NCBI GenBank assembly: GCA_001769035.1
Contig: MENF01000034.1
Span: 1-42,218, forward strand
DNA: 42,218 nucleotides
Reading direction: 5' to 3'
Source: Bacteroidetes bacterium GWA2_32_17
GTDB lineage: Bacteria > Bacteroidota > Bacteroidia > Bacteroidales > GWA2-32-17
A model generated the notes under the pieces. That model searched no databases. It was not told where the DNA came from and was given only the letters and a program-made list of their open reading frames with translations. A program made the position numbers and the translations under genes. Shown in pieces: positions 1 through 8,427 of the stretch (position 1 is its first letter; each line of letters begins with the position of its first letter).

Positions 1-698
1 ATAGCTAATTTATCTTTTTTTAATGCTGCTTTATAAATTAACTTTGGGGTTAGTTCGCTATTACTAAAATTTCTTAACAGGGATTTAATTTTTGATTTTT
101 TTAGAATTTCAATAGCAGTATTTTTAATTCCGTTTGCCGAGACATAAGCTTCTAAACAACCCTTTTTGCCGCAACCGCAAAGTCGTCCATTTGGGATATG
201 CAAAGTGTGTCCAAACTCACCTGCAAGACCTTTATGTCCATATATTAATTTACCATTTGAAACAAATCCGCTACCTAATCCTGTGCCAATTGTTATAAAG
301 ATAAAATCTTTAAATGTTTTAGCTGCACCAAACGTCATTTCGCCAATTGTTGCCACATTTGCATCATTATCTAAATAAACCGGCAGATTAAAATATTTTT
401 GAAACATGTTAGAAAGTCGCACTTTTTTATTCCAATTTAAATTTGGTGCAAACTCAACACAACCTGTATAATAATTGCCATTTGGTGCGCCAATCCCAAC
501 CCCTTTAAGTTTTTCGTTTTCTTTAAGTTTTGGCTTAATTTCGAGCCATTTATCGTAAATTACTTTTGCTAAATCGTTTGGGTTTGAATAATTTTTAGTT
601 TTAAATGAATTTTGAAAAAATATATTTCCTTTTTCGTCAACTAAACCAAACACAGTATTTGTACCACCAATATCAATACCTAAAGCTAATTCTTTCAT
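1..698 (-). CDS. ROK family sugar kinase (glucokinase-like), partial
   Basis: Reading the minus strand from ATG at 698 gives a protein starting MKELALGIDIGGTNTVFGLV, the ATP-binding phosphate-1 motif of ROK kinases. It continues through a sugar-binding region and the ROK zinc motif GHTLHIPNGRLCGCGKKGCLE (His plus the CxCGxxGCxE cysteines) near residues 165-190. The 3' end is cut by the window start after about 232 codons; a full ROK kinase is about 290-320 residues. It probably phosphorylates cytoplasmic glucose or mannose with ATP. It is the last visible gene of a minus-strand sugar locus with a FucP-like symporter, a GH92 mannosidase and a LacI regulator, so a kinase for the released hexose fits. 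The exact sugar is not readable from sequence. Confidence 0.9.
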   Translation of the reverse strand, partial: MKELALGIDIGGTNTVFGLVDEKGNIFFQNSFKTKNYSNPNDLAKVIYDKWLEIKPKLKENEKLKGVGIGAPNGNYYTGCVEFAPNLNWNKKVRLSNMFQKYFNLPVYLDNDANVATIGEMTFGAAKTFKDFIFITIGTGLGSGFVSNGKLIYGHKGLAGEFGHTLHIPNGRLCGCGKKGCLEAYVSANGIKNTAIEILKKSKIKSLLRNFSNSELTPKLIYKAALKKDKLA

Positions 699-731
699 AA
701 ATTTATGTTTTTATCGTTTAAAAAGTTTATG

Positions 732-829
732 GTCATACAATTGTTATACATTAGTCATACAATAGTCATACAATAGTCATACAATTGTTATATATTAGTT
801 ATACATGGTCATTCAATAGTTATTAAATT
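732..829. repeat. 11-bp tandem array, consensus GTCATACAATA
   Basis: About nine head-to-tail 11-bp units lie between the ROK kinase and the symporter. Units at 732, 743, 754, 765, 776, 787, 798 and 808 vary around GTCATACAATA or GTTATACATTA. The units at 754-764 and 765-775 are identical. Related units recur at about 16240 and, in two orientations, at 25989-26100, so this is a dispersed family. No ORF crosses it. Confidence 0.8.
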
Positions 830-957
830 GTTTTTTGTTCATTGTTCTATGTTATTAAGTTATTTGTTATTAAGTTATTTAGTTATTAACTTAATAATTA
901 TTAACTCAATAACCTATAATTCAATTTATTTCTATTTATTTCTGATTTTTCATTTGA

Positions 958-2385
958 TTATTGTTTATAGTTAATTCCTTGTTTTTTCAAAATGCCATTT
1001 ACTTTAAATGCATAAAAAGCTAAATATGCAAAACAAGCTACACCAACTAAATAACTCCATTGAATTCCTAAAATGTTATCCGCAGAAACATATCCCTGAA
1101 CTAAACTAATTACACCACCTCCCATAATCATCATTATTAAAAAACTTGAACCGGTGTTTGTATGTTTTCCTAAACCTGCAATTGCTAAAGTAAAAATACA
1201 AGGCCATAAAGTACTACAGAATAATCCAACACTAATAAATGCATAAACGCTAACCATTCCATCACTTAACATTCCTATAAATAATGCAGTTATGCCTAAT
1301 AACGAAAATAAAAACAATTGACGGGCAGGATTTCCTTTACTTAAAATATCTGCAACAATTAATGCAATTATTACAAAAGCATAAATGTAAAATGGTGTAA
1401 GAGCATGATTTGCAATTTTATTAACAACGAGAAAAACTCCAAATGCAATATAAGGCATTAAAAACCTCATAATTTCTTTAATACTTCCTTTTAAATTAAA
1501 TGCCCCAACTGATGAAGTCCATCGCCCTATCATTAAACTTGCCCAGAAAAGAGAAATAAAAGGTGCTATTTTGTCGGTTGTTAAACCGATGTGTTGTCGC
1601 ATAAATTCGGGCAAATTGCTGGCTGTTGATACTTCTACTCCAACATATACAAATATTCCGAGCATTCCTAAAACCAATTGAGGATATTTTAATGCAGATT
1701 TTCTATCATTTCCTGAATTAGTATTAACTAAAGTTTCATCATTAATTGAAGGTAATTTATTTGGAATTGAAGAAAATTTAAAAACAATAGCTACTATAAT
1801 AAACGCAGCACCAAGAATTAAATAAGGAATTTTAATGCTTGATATATCGGCAACTTTAACACCTGTTGTGGCAACAGTTCCAAATATTGCAAAGCTAACT
1901 AACAATGGTCCAATTGTAGTTCCCACATTGTTTACTCCACCAGCCAGACTTAATCGCTGCGAACCTTTTTTAGGGTCACCCATATTAATAGCAAGCGGGT
2001 TTGCTGCAATTTGTTGTAACGAAAATCCTAATCCAACTATAAATAAACCTGAAATCATTAATGAAAACGAAGCGGTTTGTGCTGCCGGATAAAATAACAA
2101 TGTGCCAATAGCTGAAATTACTAATCCCAGCGAAATTCCATTTTTATATCCAATTATATTTAATATATCACTTTTAGCAGATTTTGATATTAAGAAATAA
2201 ATTAATGAACCGACAGTATAGGCAACATAAAATGCAAAAGAAACCATTTGCGATTGCCATTGCAAAAGATGTAATTTCTCTTTAAATACAGGAATTAAAA
2301 TATCATTGCTTGCTGCAACAAATCCCCAGAAAAAGAAAACAGATATTAAAGTAATTAATGTTGAAGTTTTAGTAGAATTTTCCAT
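958..2385 (-). CDS. FucP-family sugar:H+ symporter (MFS)
   Basis: A 475-residue inner-membrane protein with about 12 hydrophobic helices. The N-terminus has the FucP/GluP-type signature FFFWGFVAASNDILIPVFK, including the conserved Asp of the fucose permease family. A second family motif, AANPLAINMG followed by RLSLAGGVNNVGTTIGPLL, is at about residues 128-163. It should import a monosaccharide (fucose, glucose, galactose or mannose class) with protons. It sits between the EamA gene (4-bp gap) and the ROK kinase, and downstream of a GH92 mannosidase, so a mannose- or glucose-type substrate is the likeliest. A central hydrophilic loop around residue 215-232 matches the usual MFS domain linker. 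The length is normal for the family. Confidence 0.88.
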   Translation of the reverse strand: MENSTKTSTLITLISVFFFWGFVAASNDILIPVFKEKLHLLQWQSQMVSFAFYVAYTVGSLIYFLISKSAKSDILNIIGYKNGISLGLVISAIGTLLFYPAAQTASFSLMISGLFIVGLGFSLQQIAANPLAINMGDPKKGSQRLSLAGGVNNVGTTIGPLLVSFAIFGTVATTGVKVADISSIKIPYLILGAAFIIVAIVFKFSSIPNKLPSINDETLVNTNSGNDRKSALKYPQLVLGMLGIFVYVGVEVSTASNLPEFMRQHIGLTTDKIAPFISLFWASLMIGRWTSSVGAFNLKGSIKEIMRFLMPYIAFGVFLVVNKIANHALTPFYIYAFVIIALIVADILSKGNPARQLFLFSLLGITALFIGMLSDGMVSVYAFISVGLFCSTLWPCIFTLAIAGLGKHTNTGSSFLIMMIMGGGVISLVQGYVSADNILGIQWSYLVGVACFAYLAFYAFKVNGILKKQGINYKQ

Positions 2386-2389
2386 AAAA

Positions 2390-3292
2390 TCAGATTATTT
2401 TTTTTAAAGATAGTTTTTTATAAGAATAATATTGATAAACCTGAACTAAAATTATTCCTGTTAAAATTAATGCACAACCAAAAATTGCTCTCAAACTCAT
2501 TTGTTCATTTAACAATAACCAACCACCAATAGCGGCAAAAAGCGATTCGGCAGACAATATTAACGATGCTGAGGAAGGATGAATATGTTTTTGTCCAACA
2601 ACTTGCAAAGTAAATGCAACCCCAACAGATAATATCCCACCATACAGCAATGGTATCCAAGCAAGAATAATTGAATTAAAATTAATTTCTTCGAATAAAA
2701 ACGCTGTAAAAAAACTTAAAGTTCCACAAACAAGAAACTGTTGTAATGCAAGGGTTATTGGGTTTATTTGTTTAGTTAAATGCCCAATTAATAATACATG
2801 AATTGCCCAAAGTATAGCACTTAAAAAAACCCATATATCGCCATCAGAAATTGTAAAATCTTTTTTAACACTTAACAAATAAAAACCAGCAATAGCAAGC
2901 GAGGCGGCAGGCCAAATAACTTTTGGAACAAATTGTTTTAACATTATTCCAAATATAGGTACAAAAATAACATATAAACCTGTTATAAAACCAGCATTTC
3001 CAGCAGTTGTATTTATCATTCCAATTTGCTGAGATGATGAAGCAAAAAAAAGTACGATTCCTAAAATTAAACCGAATAAATAATTTTTATTTTGATTTGC
3101 TGAGTTATCATGATTTGACTTAAAAACAATAACAACAGGTACAAGTATTAAACTTCCTATAATAAAACGTATGCCATTATACAGAAATGGTCCAATAAAT
3201 TCCATTCCTACTTTTTGTGCTACAAAAGCAAAACCCCAAATTATAGCTGCAAGAACTAATAATATTGATGAAAGTAATCTTTTATTTTTCAT
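2390..3292 (-). CDS. EamA/DMT family transporter
   Basis: A 300-residue protein with about ten transmembrane helices in two EamA repeats. The first repeat opens with AAIIWGFAFVAQKVGMEFIGP and the second contains the usual SASLILSAESLFAAIGGWLLLNE signature near residues 240-262. Members of the drug/metabolite transporter superfamily mostly export amino acids or metabolites; the substrate here cannot be told from sequence. The gene overlaps the small upstream ORF by 11 bases and is 4 bases from the symporter gene, so the three are probably cotranscribed. Confidence 0.87.
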   Translation of the reverse strand: MKNKRLLSSILLVLAAIIWGFAFVAQKVGMEFIGPFLYNGIRFIIGSLILVPVVIVFKSNHDNSANQNKNYLFGLILGIVLFFASSSQQIGMINTTAGNAGFITGLYVIFVPIFGIMLKQFVPKVIWPAASLAIAGFYLLSVKKDFTISDGDIWVFLSAILWAIHVLLIGHLTKQINPITLALQQFLVCGTLSFFTAFLFEEINFNSIILAWIPLLYGGILSVGVAFTLQVVGQKHIHPSSASLILSAESLFAAIGGWLLLNEQMSLRAIFGCALILTGIILVQVYQYYSYKKLSLKKII

Positions 3293-3485
3293 CTTTGTTT
3301 AAACAAATAAATTTTGAAAACAACAACGAATTATTAAATAAAGTTTCAATTTTTTCTTCAACATAAAAAGGTTGAGATGATGTTAAAAGTCTTAAATTAC
3401 TGATAGAACACGATTTTAGTTCTTCAACCATTGGACAACCAAAAAGCATACAACTTAATTTGGTTTCGTATTTAATTTTATTCAT
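3282..3485 (-). CDS. small cysteine-containing hypothetical protein
   Basis: A 67-residue ORF starting MNKIKYETKLSCMLFGCPMVEELKSC. It has four cysteines, three of them within residues 12-26, and no signal peptide or clear membrane segment. It overlaps the start of the EamA gene by 11 bases in another frame, which suggests translational coupling. I do not recognise the family. The overlap, the ATG start and the position at the head of a tight gene pair argue for a real gene, but there is no domain evidence. Confidence 0.5.
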   Translation of the reverse strand: MNKIKYETKLSCMLFGCPMVEELKSCSISNLRLLTSSQPFYVEEKIETLFNNSLLFSKFICLNKDEK

Positions 3486-3598
3486 CTGTTTATATTTTAG
3501 TTAAATCTCATTTTTATCTATTTATATTTTGACTAGCCACCCGACATATCGCGAAATCCAGTATATGTGCAGGATTTGGTATTAAATTGAATACACGA

Positions 3599-3626
3599 CC
3601 TGACAGGAACTTCGTAACCTGTCAGG
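3599..3626. repeat. CCTGACAGG inverted repeat over the GH92 stop codon
   Basis: Two perfect 9-bp arms, CCTGACAGG (3599-3607) and CCTGTCAGG (3618-3626), flank a 10-base loop. The GH92 stop codon (3622-3624) lies inside the right arm. There is no T-run on the downstream side, so it looks more like a dispersed palindrome than an intrinsic terminator. Confidence 0.7.
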
Positions 3627-6591
3627 AGGTGTATCTAAAAAATATTTCATCAATAAAGAAAAACGCAGGATTACCAGCTCCTGGATGCCATTCGGGAAGG
3701 TTACCAGGTTTGTGAACTACAACTTTAATATATCTTGCATTTAACTTATTAATTTCGAATATAAAATCTTTTTTCATTGCTCCCCATTTATTTCGGGGAA
3801 TATCATTTTTAACAACAGATACCTGTTTAAAATCTTTTCCATTTGAAGAAACCCAAAATTCTACTTTTGGTGGAAAAAGAATCCAAGGACTAACATCTTG
3901 TAAAAAACCTGCACCAATTTTTGATAAAGCTCTGGTTTTTCCTAAATCAATAATTGCGGTCAAATTAACATCCTGATAACCTTGCCAATCACCAGTTCTG
4001 AAATCCAACCCACCTCTAATTCCATCAATTAAAGCAATATCGCCACCTGCAGAATATTGAGTATTATATTGTGATGAAATTTTAATTTTAACACCATCTG
4101 GAAGTTTGTTAATAACAGTTCGCATTATTTTACTTTTATTGCCATATTTATCAATTGCTATTGCTTTTATTGTGGTTGTTTCATTTATTCCGAAAGGTAT
4201 AGAATATTCCATTGAAATCACAGAAGGTTCACTTCCGTCAATTGTATAAAATATTTTACAATCTGTTTTAATATCGTGTATATTAATAATTATTTTTTCT
4301 GAAAATGCACGTTTTCCATTTTGAATATATGGAACAGGAATAATGTTATTGTCGTTTATTGCTGATTCGGGACAATCTTTTTCGTTTACGCCCCATGTAG
4401 CTGATGGCTTTGCTCCCATCTCAAAAATTAATTCGTCGCCATTTAATAAATCTTTATGACTTATAAACGATTTGTTATATTTCTTGCCATTGAGTTTTAC
4501 CGATTGAATATAAAAATTATTTTCTGAAAGATTTTTTGCAATAACTGTAATTTTTTTCCCTTTGTTAAGGTTAATTACTGATTTCGAGAACATAGGTGTA
4601 CCAATAACATAAATATTAGAACCCGGTGTAACAGGATAAAATCCTATTGAAGAAAATATAAACCAAGCCGACATTTGTCCGCAATCCTCATTTCCGCATA
4701 GTCCATCATGAGAATTTTTATAGAAATTATTTTGAATTTCATGAACTATTTTTTGCGATTTCCATGGTTTACCTGCATAATTATAAAGATAAGCAATATG
4801 ATGACTCGGTTCGTTTCCATGAGCATATTGACCAATTAACCCTGTAATATCTACTTGCTCACGTCCAGAAGTTTTTGGAACAGCTAAAAACATTGAATCA
4901 AGTTTGTTTGAAAATGCCTCTTTACCACCATGAAGTTTCAATATACCATCAATATCTTGAGGAACATAAAAACTATATTGCCATGAATTTGCTTCGGTAT
5001 AATTATAATTTACTTCATTTGGCTTAAATGGCGAAAACCAAGTTCCATTCATTCGGGCACGCATAAAACCGGTAGAATCGTCGAAAACATTTTTGTAAAA
5101 TTGTGCTCTTTCAATAAAAGTATTGTAATCTTCGGTTTTGTTTAATGATTTTGCGAACATTGCAATACACCAATCATCATAAGCGTATTCGAGAGTTTTA
5201 GAAACACTTTCGCCTTCATCAGTTGCAAGAACGCAACCATTTTTAACATAAGAAATTAATCCGGGATTTTGTTGATTGGCACTGGCTTTCATTGCTTCCA
5301 ATGCTTTATTACCATCAAAATTCCTGATGCCTTTTGCCCATGCATCGTAAATTACTGATACAGCGTGATAACCGGGCATGCAGTTTGTTTCATTTGCAGA
5401 AAGTTCCCAAACAGGAAGTAATCCACCTTGTTCGTATTGTGCAAGAAATGTTTTAATAAAATCACTTGTTTTTTCGGGTTCAAGAATTGTCATTAATGGA
5501 TGTAGTGCACGGTATGTATCCCACAACGAAAAAACTGTATAATATGTATAGTTTTCAGCATTGTGAATTTTGTTATCGCGACCACGATATTTTCCATCAA
5601 CATCAGAGTACACGTTTGGACTTAAATAAGTATGATAAAGTGCCGAGTAAAAAATAGTTTTTTGTTCATTGTTACCTTCAACCTGAATTTTTGATAACAC
5701 ATTGTCCCAATCTTTAAAAGCATTTATTTTATATTCATTAAAGTCCCAAGATGTAGCTTCAGTTTCAAGATTTTTTCTTGCTCCTTCGATGCTGACACCT
5801 GAAATTGCAACTTTAATAACAATTTGCTCATTAGCATCAGTTCTAAAATTTACAAAAGCTTTAATATTTGTTCCGTTAGCTTCTGATTTTCCCTGAACTT
5901 TCAAATCGTCTTTAACAATTCCTTTGTTTAAATATGGTTTTGAGAATTTTGCAACAAAGTAAACATATTGGTCTTTAGCCCATGCTTCGGAACGCCTATA
6001 ACCCTCAATTTCATTATCACAAACAAAGTGAACATAAGAATCAATAACATTATCGCGATGAGTTAAATCAATAATAATATTAGCATTATCAGATTTTGGA
6101 AAAGTATAACAATGAATACCAACGCGGGTTGTTGCAGTTAGTTCAGCTTTAATTTTATCATCATCTAAAATAACAGAATAATAACCTGCCTGTGCAATTT
6201 CGTTTTTATGAGAAAATTTTGAGCAATATCCTGATAAAGGATCGTCAGGCGTTCCATTATAAACCTGAACTTTCCCAACTGTAGGCATAAAAAGAATATC
6301 GCCATAATCGGAGCAACCAGTTCCACTAAGATGTGTATGTGAAAATCCATAAATAACGCTATCGCTATAATGATAGCCGGAACAACCGTCCCATCCTTCC
6401 AATCGGGTATCGGGACTAAATTGTACCATTCCAAATGGTAAAGAAGCACCTGGGTATGTATGTCCGTGCCCTCCAGTTCCAATGAAAGGATTTACAAATT
6501 TTGAATTGCCTTGTTTATAAGGCATATTACATGAATAAAACTGTGTTATTAATAAAGTCAACAATAATATTGACTTGTAAAATGTTAACAT
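3622..6591 (-). CDS. GH92 alpha-mannosidase lipoprotein with CHB_HEX_C and F5/8C-like domains
   Basis: A secreted glycoside hydrolase family 92 exo-alpha-mannosidase of about 989 residues. After the signal peptide comes NPFIGTGGHGHTYPGASLPF, the hallmark GH92 N-terminal motif. It is followed by FSLWDTYRALHPL (about residue 354), HGNEPSHHIAYLYNYAG (about 584) and GLCGNEDCGQMSAWF (about 629), which belong to the catalytic (alpha/alpha)6 core of these Ca-dependent enzymes. A chitobiase-C-terminal-like segment (YTIDGSEPS, about 780) and a discoidin/F5-8C-like carbohydrate-binding domain (about 870-989) close the protein. I chose ATG 6591: it gives MLTFYKSILLLTLLITQFYSC, a lipoprotein-type signal. 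The frame stays open to an ATG at 6639, but the extra 16 residues are encoded across a 20-bp palindromic repeat. It trims mannosides outside the cell for the neighbouring symporter and kinase. Confidence 0.92.
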   Translation of the reverse strand: MLTFYKSILLLTLLITQFYSCNMPYKQGNSKFVNPFIGTGGHGHTYPGASLPFGMVQFSPDTRLEGWDGCSGYHYSDSVIYGFSHTHLSGTGCSDYGDILFMPTVGKVQVYNGTPDDPLSGYCSKFSHKNEIAQAGYYSVILDDDKIKAELTATTRVGIHCYTFPKSDNANIIIDLTHRDNVIDSYVHFVCDNEIEGYRRSEAWAKDQYVYFVAKFSKPYLNKGIVKDDLKVQGKSEANGTNIKAFVNFRTDANEQIVIKVAISGVSIEGARKNLETEATSWDFNEYKINAFKDWDNVLSKIQVEGNNEQKTIFYSALYHTYLSPNVYSDVDGKYRGRDNKIHNAENYTYYTVFSLWDTYRALHPLMTILEPEKTSDFIKTFLAQYEQGGLLPVWELSANETNCMPGYHAVSVIYDAWAKGIRNFDGNKALEAMKASANQQNPGLISYVKNGCVLATDEGESVSKTLEYAYDDWCIAMFAKSLNKTEDYNTFIERAQFYKNVFDDSTGFMRARMNGTWFSPFKPNEVNYNYTEANSWQYSFYVPQDIDGILKLHGGKEAFSNKLDSMFLAVPKTSGREQVDITGLIGQYAHGNEPSHHIAYLYNYAGKPWKSQKIVHEIQNNFYKNSHDGLCGNEDCGQMSAWFIFSSIGFYPVTPGSNIYVIGTPMFSKSVINLNKGKKITVIAKNLSENNFYIQSVKLNGKKYNKSFISHKDLLNGDELIFEMGAKPSATWGVNEKDCPESAINDNNIIPVPYIQNGKRAFSEKIIINIHDIKTDCKIFYTIDGSEPSVISMEYSIPFGINETTTIKAIAIDKYGNKSKIMRTVINKLPDGVKIKISSQYNTQYSAGGDIALIDGIRGGLDFRTGDWQGYQDVNLTAIIDLGKTRALSKIGAGFLQDVSPWILFPPKVEFWVSSNGKDFKQVSVVKNDIPRNKWGAMKKDFIFEINKLNARYIKVVVHKPGNLPEWHPGAGNPAFFFIDEIFFRYTS

Positions 6592-6600
6592 GACTTCTAA

Positions 6601-6620
6601 AATCCGATAGCTATCGGATT
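6601..6620. repeat. perfect 20-bp palindrome AATCCGATAGCTATCGGATT
   Basis: A perfect self-complementary 20-mer just upstream of the GH92 start. A sister copy with the core CCGATAGCTATCGG lies at 8072-8091 in the tRNA-Ser leader. Two copies in 1.5 kb, with flanks that differ by a compensated base pair, suggest a dispersed palindrome family. Confidence 0.8.
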
Positions 6621-6670
6621 GCTTTTTATTTGTTGCCATAAAATCACTTATAGATTATTCGCTTTGCTCA

Positions 6671-6714
6671 TGAGATCGCTTCGCTAAGTTCTTCGCTAAT
6701 CATTCAGAATGACA
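6671..6714 (-). repeat. 44-bp dispersed repeat, copy 1
   Basis: On the minus strand this reads TGTCATTCTGAATGATTAGC and onward. It matches 42 of 44 bases of a plus-strand copy at 23382-23425. It lies in the short spacer between the LacI-type regulator and the GH92 gene. Confidence 0.8.
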
Positions 6715-6759
6715 AAGAAAAAACCCGCCTCGAAAAATTTACACAATTTCTTTTTCATT

Positions 6760-7806
6760 TTAAGATAATTTTCGCACTGAATTTCTAATTACCATATTAG
6801 TTTGCAAACACTTATGAATCTTATCTATAGGTTCAATATTTTCTTTATTTTTAATACATTTCATTAAAATTTCTACAGCATTTCGGGCAATTGATAGAAT
6901 TGGTTGAATAACTGAAGTTATAGGTGGGTTGTATAATCGGAATAAATCAATGTCATCAAAACTAACAATTGACAAGTCGCGTGGAATTATTAAACCTAAG
7001 TCGCGAATAGCTTCGAGACAACCAATAGCAAGTTGGTTATTTGTTACAAAAATTGCAGTGGGCATTATTTTATCTGATTTCCATTGATTAATAATTTGCA
7101 TGGAGTTTCTATAAATATCTTCGCGTGGTATAACTTTTTGGTAGTAAGAATTTAATGGAATGGAATATTTTTTTAATGCATCTTTATATCCTTCAAGTCT
7201 ATCAACTTGAGTGCTTATATGTGCAGGTGAAATAACAAATGCTGCAATTCGTTTGTGTCCATTGTTAATAATGTGTTCAACGGCTTCAAACGAACCAAGT
7301 CTATTGTCAACTACAACTTTATGAGTATTAATATTATTATATGTTCGGTCTATTAAAACAAGAGGAAAGTTATTGTCTTCAAAATTTTTAATATGGTCAA
7401 TTGTATCAAAAGTTGACGAAAGAATAATTCCATCAACTTGCTTATCAACAAGAAGTTCTAAAAGTGTAAGTTCTTTTTTGGGATTTTCATCGGAACTGCA
7501 AATTATTAAATTAAAGCATGATTCGCTAACTGAGTCTTCGACATAACGGGCTAAACGAGCATAAAAAGGATTAGAAATGTCTGAAACAACTAACCCAATA
7601 GTATTTGACCTACCCATACGTAATCCTCGTGCAAATTGATTTGGCTTGTAATTCAATTCTTTAGCCAACTCCATAACCAAGTCCTGTGTTTTTTTGCTAA
7701 TTCCATTTTCATCGCCTTTGCCATTAAGCACCATCGAAACAAGAGTTTTAGATACGCCTAACTGATTTGCTATATCAGCTAATGAAATTTTTTTACTATT
7801 TATCAT
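6760..7806 (-). CDS. LacI family transcriptional regulator
   Basis: A 348-residue protein with an N-terminal LacI-type helix-turn-helix and hinge (residues about 5-60: ISLADIANQLGVSKTLVSMV, then LNYKPNQFARGLRMGRSNTIG). A periplasmic-binding-protein-like effector domain follows (about 62-345: LVVSDISNPFYARLARYVED, then LVDKQVDGIILSS). It most likely represses the adjacent mannosidase/symporter/kinase genes and responds to a sugar or sugar phosphate. A possible autoregulatory operator (7841-7854) and a -7 box (7823-7830) lie just upstream. The ATG at 7806 is the only sensible start; the leader would be about 10 nt. Confidence 0.92.
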   Translation of the reverse strand: MINSKKISLADIANQLGVSKTLVSMVLNGKGDENGISKKTQDLVMELAKELNYKPNQFARGLRMGRSNTIGLVVSDISNPFYARLARYVEDSVSESCFNLIICSSDENPKKELTLLELLVDKQVDGIILSSTFDTIDHIKNFEDNNFPLVLIDRTYNNINTHKVVVDNRLGSFEAVEHIINNGHKRIAAFVISPAHISTQVDRLEGYKDALKKYSIPLNSYYQKVIPREDIYRNSMQIINQWKSDKIMPTAIFVTNNQLAIGCLEAIRDLGLIIPRDLSIVSFDDIDLFRLYNPPITSVIQPILSIARNAVEILMKCIKNKENIEPIDKIHKCLQTNMVIRNSVRKLS

Positions 7807-7822
7807 TCAAAAGTTTTTTGTT

Positions 7823-7854
7823 CAAAAATAATAAATTTTTCTAAAACGGTTTAG
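7823..7854 (-). promoter_or_regulatory. candidate promoter and LacI-type operator of the regulator gene
   Basis: On the minus strand 7823-7830 reads TATTTTTG, matching the Bacteroidota -7 consensus TAnnTTTG. Just upstream, 7841-7854 reads CTAAAACGGTTTAG on the plus strand, an imperfect palindrome around a central CG as in LacI-family operators. A repressor bound there would block its own promoter. A weaker CG-centred relative lies at about 706-722, upstream of the ROK kinase. This is inference from pattern only. Confidence 0.4.
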
Positions 7855-7943
7855 TGTTTTAAAATATATTTTATAATAACAAATAACATTATATAAAATA
7901 TTCATATATGAATGTTAAAAAAATTAATAATAAAATTTAGAAA

Positions 7944-7980
7944 TTGTTTTTTTTCAATTACTCTAAAAAAGCTATCTTTG
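7944..7980 (+). promoter_or_regulatory. promoter for tRNA-Ser
   Basis: TATCTTTG at 7973-7980 fits the -7 box TAnnTTTG, with a TTG at 7944 upstream. The spacer is longer than the usual 19-21 bases, so the -33 element is uncertain. Transcription would begin near 7987 and carry a leader of about 120 nt before the tRNA. Confidence 0.5.
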
Positions 7981-8013
7981 CAGTTGAAATTGGAAAGTTT
8001 TAGATAGAATAGA

Positions 8014-8042
8014 AGTCACTCTTCGAGAATCTCAGAGTGACT
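8014..8042. repeat. inverted repeat in tRNA leader
   Basis: AGTCACTCT (8014-8022) and AGAGTGACT (8034-8042) are perfect 9-bp arms around an 11-base loop. It lies in the leader of tRNA-Ser, 30 bases before a 20-bp palindrome. Confidence 0.65.
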
Positions 8043-8071
8043 AGTGCAATGAAGTAAAATGGATGAGTGTC

Positions 8072-8091
8072 ATCCCGATAGCTATCGGGAT
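8072..8091. repeat. perfect 20-bp palindrome ATCCCGATAGCTATCGGGAT
   Basis: The second copy of the CCGATAGCTATCGG palindrome family (first copy 6601-6620), 18 bases upstream of the tRNA-Ser 5' end. Confidence 0.8.
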
Positions 8092-8109
8092 AAGCGATTG
8101 TAAATAAAT

Positions 8110-8197
8110 GGAGAGATGGCAGAGTGGTCTAATGCGGCGGTCTCGAAAACCGTTGTTCCTTTTTAAGGAACCGGGGGTTCGAATCCCCCTTTCTCCG
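8110..8197 (+). tRNA. tRNA-Ser (anticodon CGA)
   Basis: An 88-nt class II tRNA. The acceptor arm GGAGAGA (8110-8116) pairs with TTTCTCC (8190-8196) with one G-U, and the discriminator is G. The anticodon loop CTCGAAA gives anticodon CGA, reading UCG serine codons. A long variable arm (GTTCC...GGAAC) is typical of tRNA-Ser. The T arm is GGGGG-TTCGAAT-CCCCC. CCA is not encoded. An intrinsic terminator follows at 8222-8253. Confidence 0.96.
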
Positions 8198-8221
8198 CTG
8201 ATAAGAAAAGCAAAAAAAAGT

Positions 8222-8253
8222 AAAACCCTGATAATGAATTTATCAGGGTTTTT
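8222..8253 (+). terminator. intrinsic terminator after tRNA-Ser
   Basis: The 13-bp arms AAAACCCTGATAA (8222-8234) and TTATCAGGGTTTT (8240-8252) with a 5-base loop run into a T tract. It ends the tRNA transcript. Confidence 0.85.
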
Positions 8254-8354
8254 AGTTTCACAAAAATGCAACAAAAAATATCATTTTTTAGGATTAATAG
8301 ACTTTAAATGGTGATAATTTGAGTTTTTTATTTTTTTATGACCTCACCCTTAAT

Positions 8355-8373
8355 CCCTCTCCAAAGGAGAGGG
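8355..8373. terminator. short hairpin CCCTCTCC-AAA-GGAGAGGG
   Basis: Perfect 8-bp GC-rich arms with a 3-base loop, followed by an A-run on the right. Read on the minus strand that A-run is a T-run before the hairpin, so it is not a canonical terminator for the minus operon. It may act as a transcription barrier between the convergent tRNA and HTH genes, or be a dispersed repeat. Confidence 0.45.
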
Positions 8374-8427
8374 AAAAAATATTTAAAACTCAAATTATTC
8401 CCTTTTAAAGAATAACAAATTATAAAA

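Noticed and set aside
732-829. Possible CRISPR array
   Set aside because: The units are 11 bp and contiguous, with no unique spacers and no cas genes in the window.
8041-8314. Two ORFs on opposite strands (77 and 68 codons) with GERGIRTPGSLKRNNGF- and MERWQSGLMRRSR-type peptides
   Set aside because: They are translations of the tRNA-Ser gene and its flanks, a well-known false protein family.
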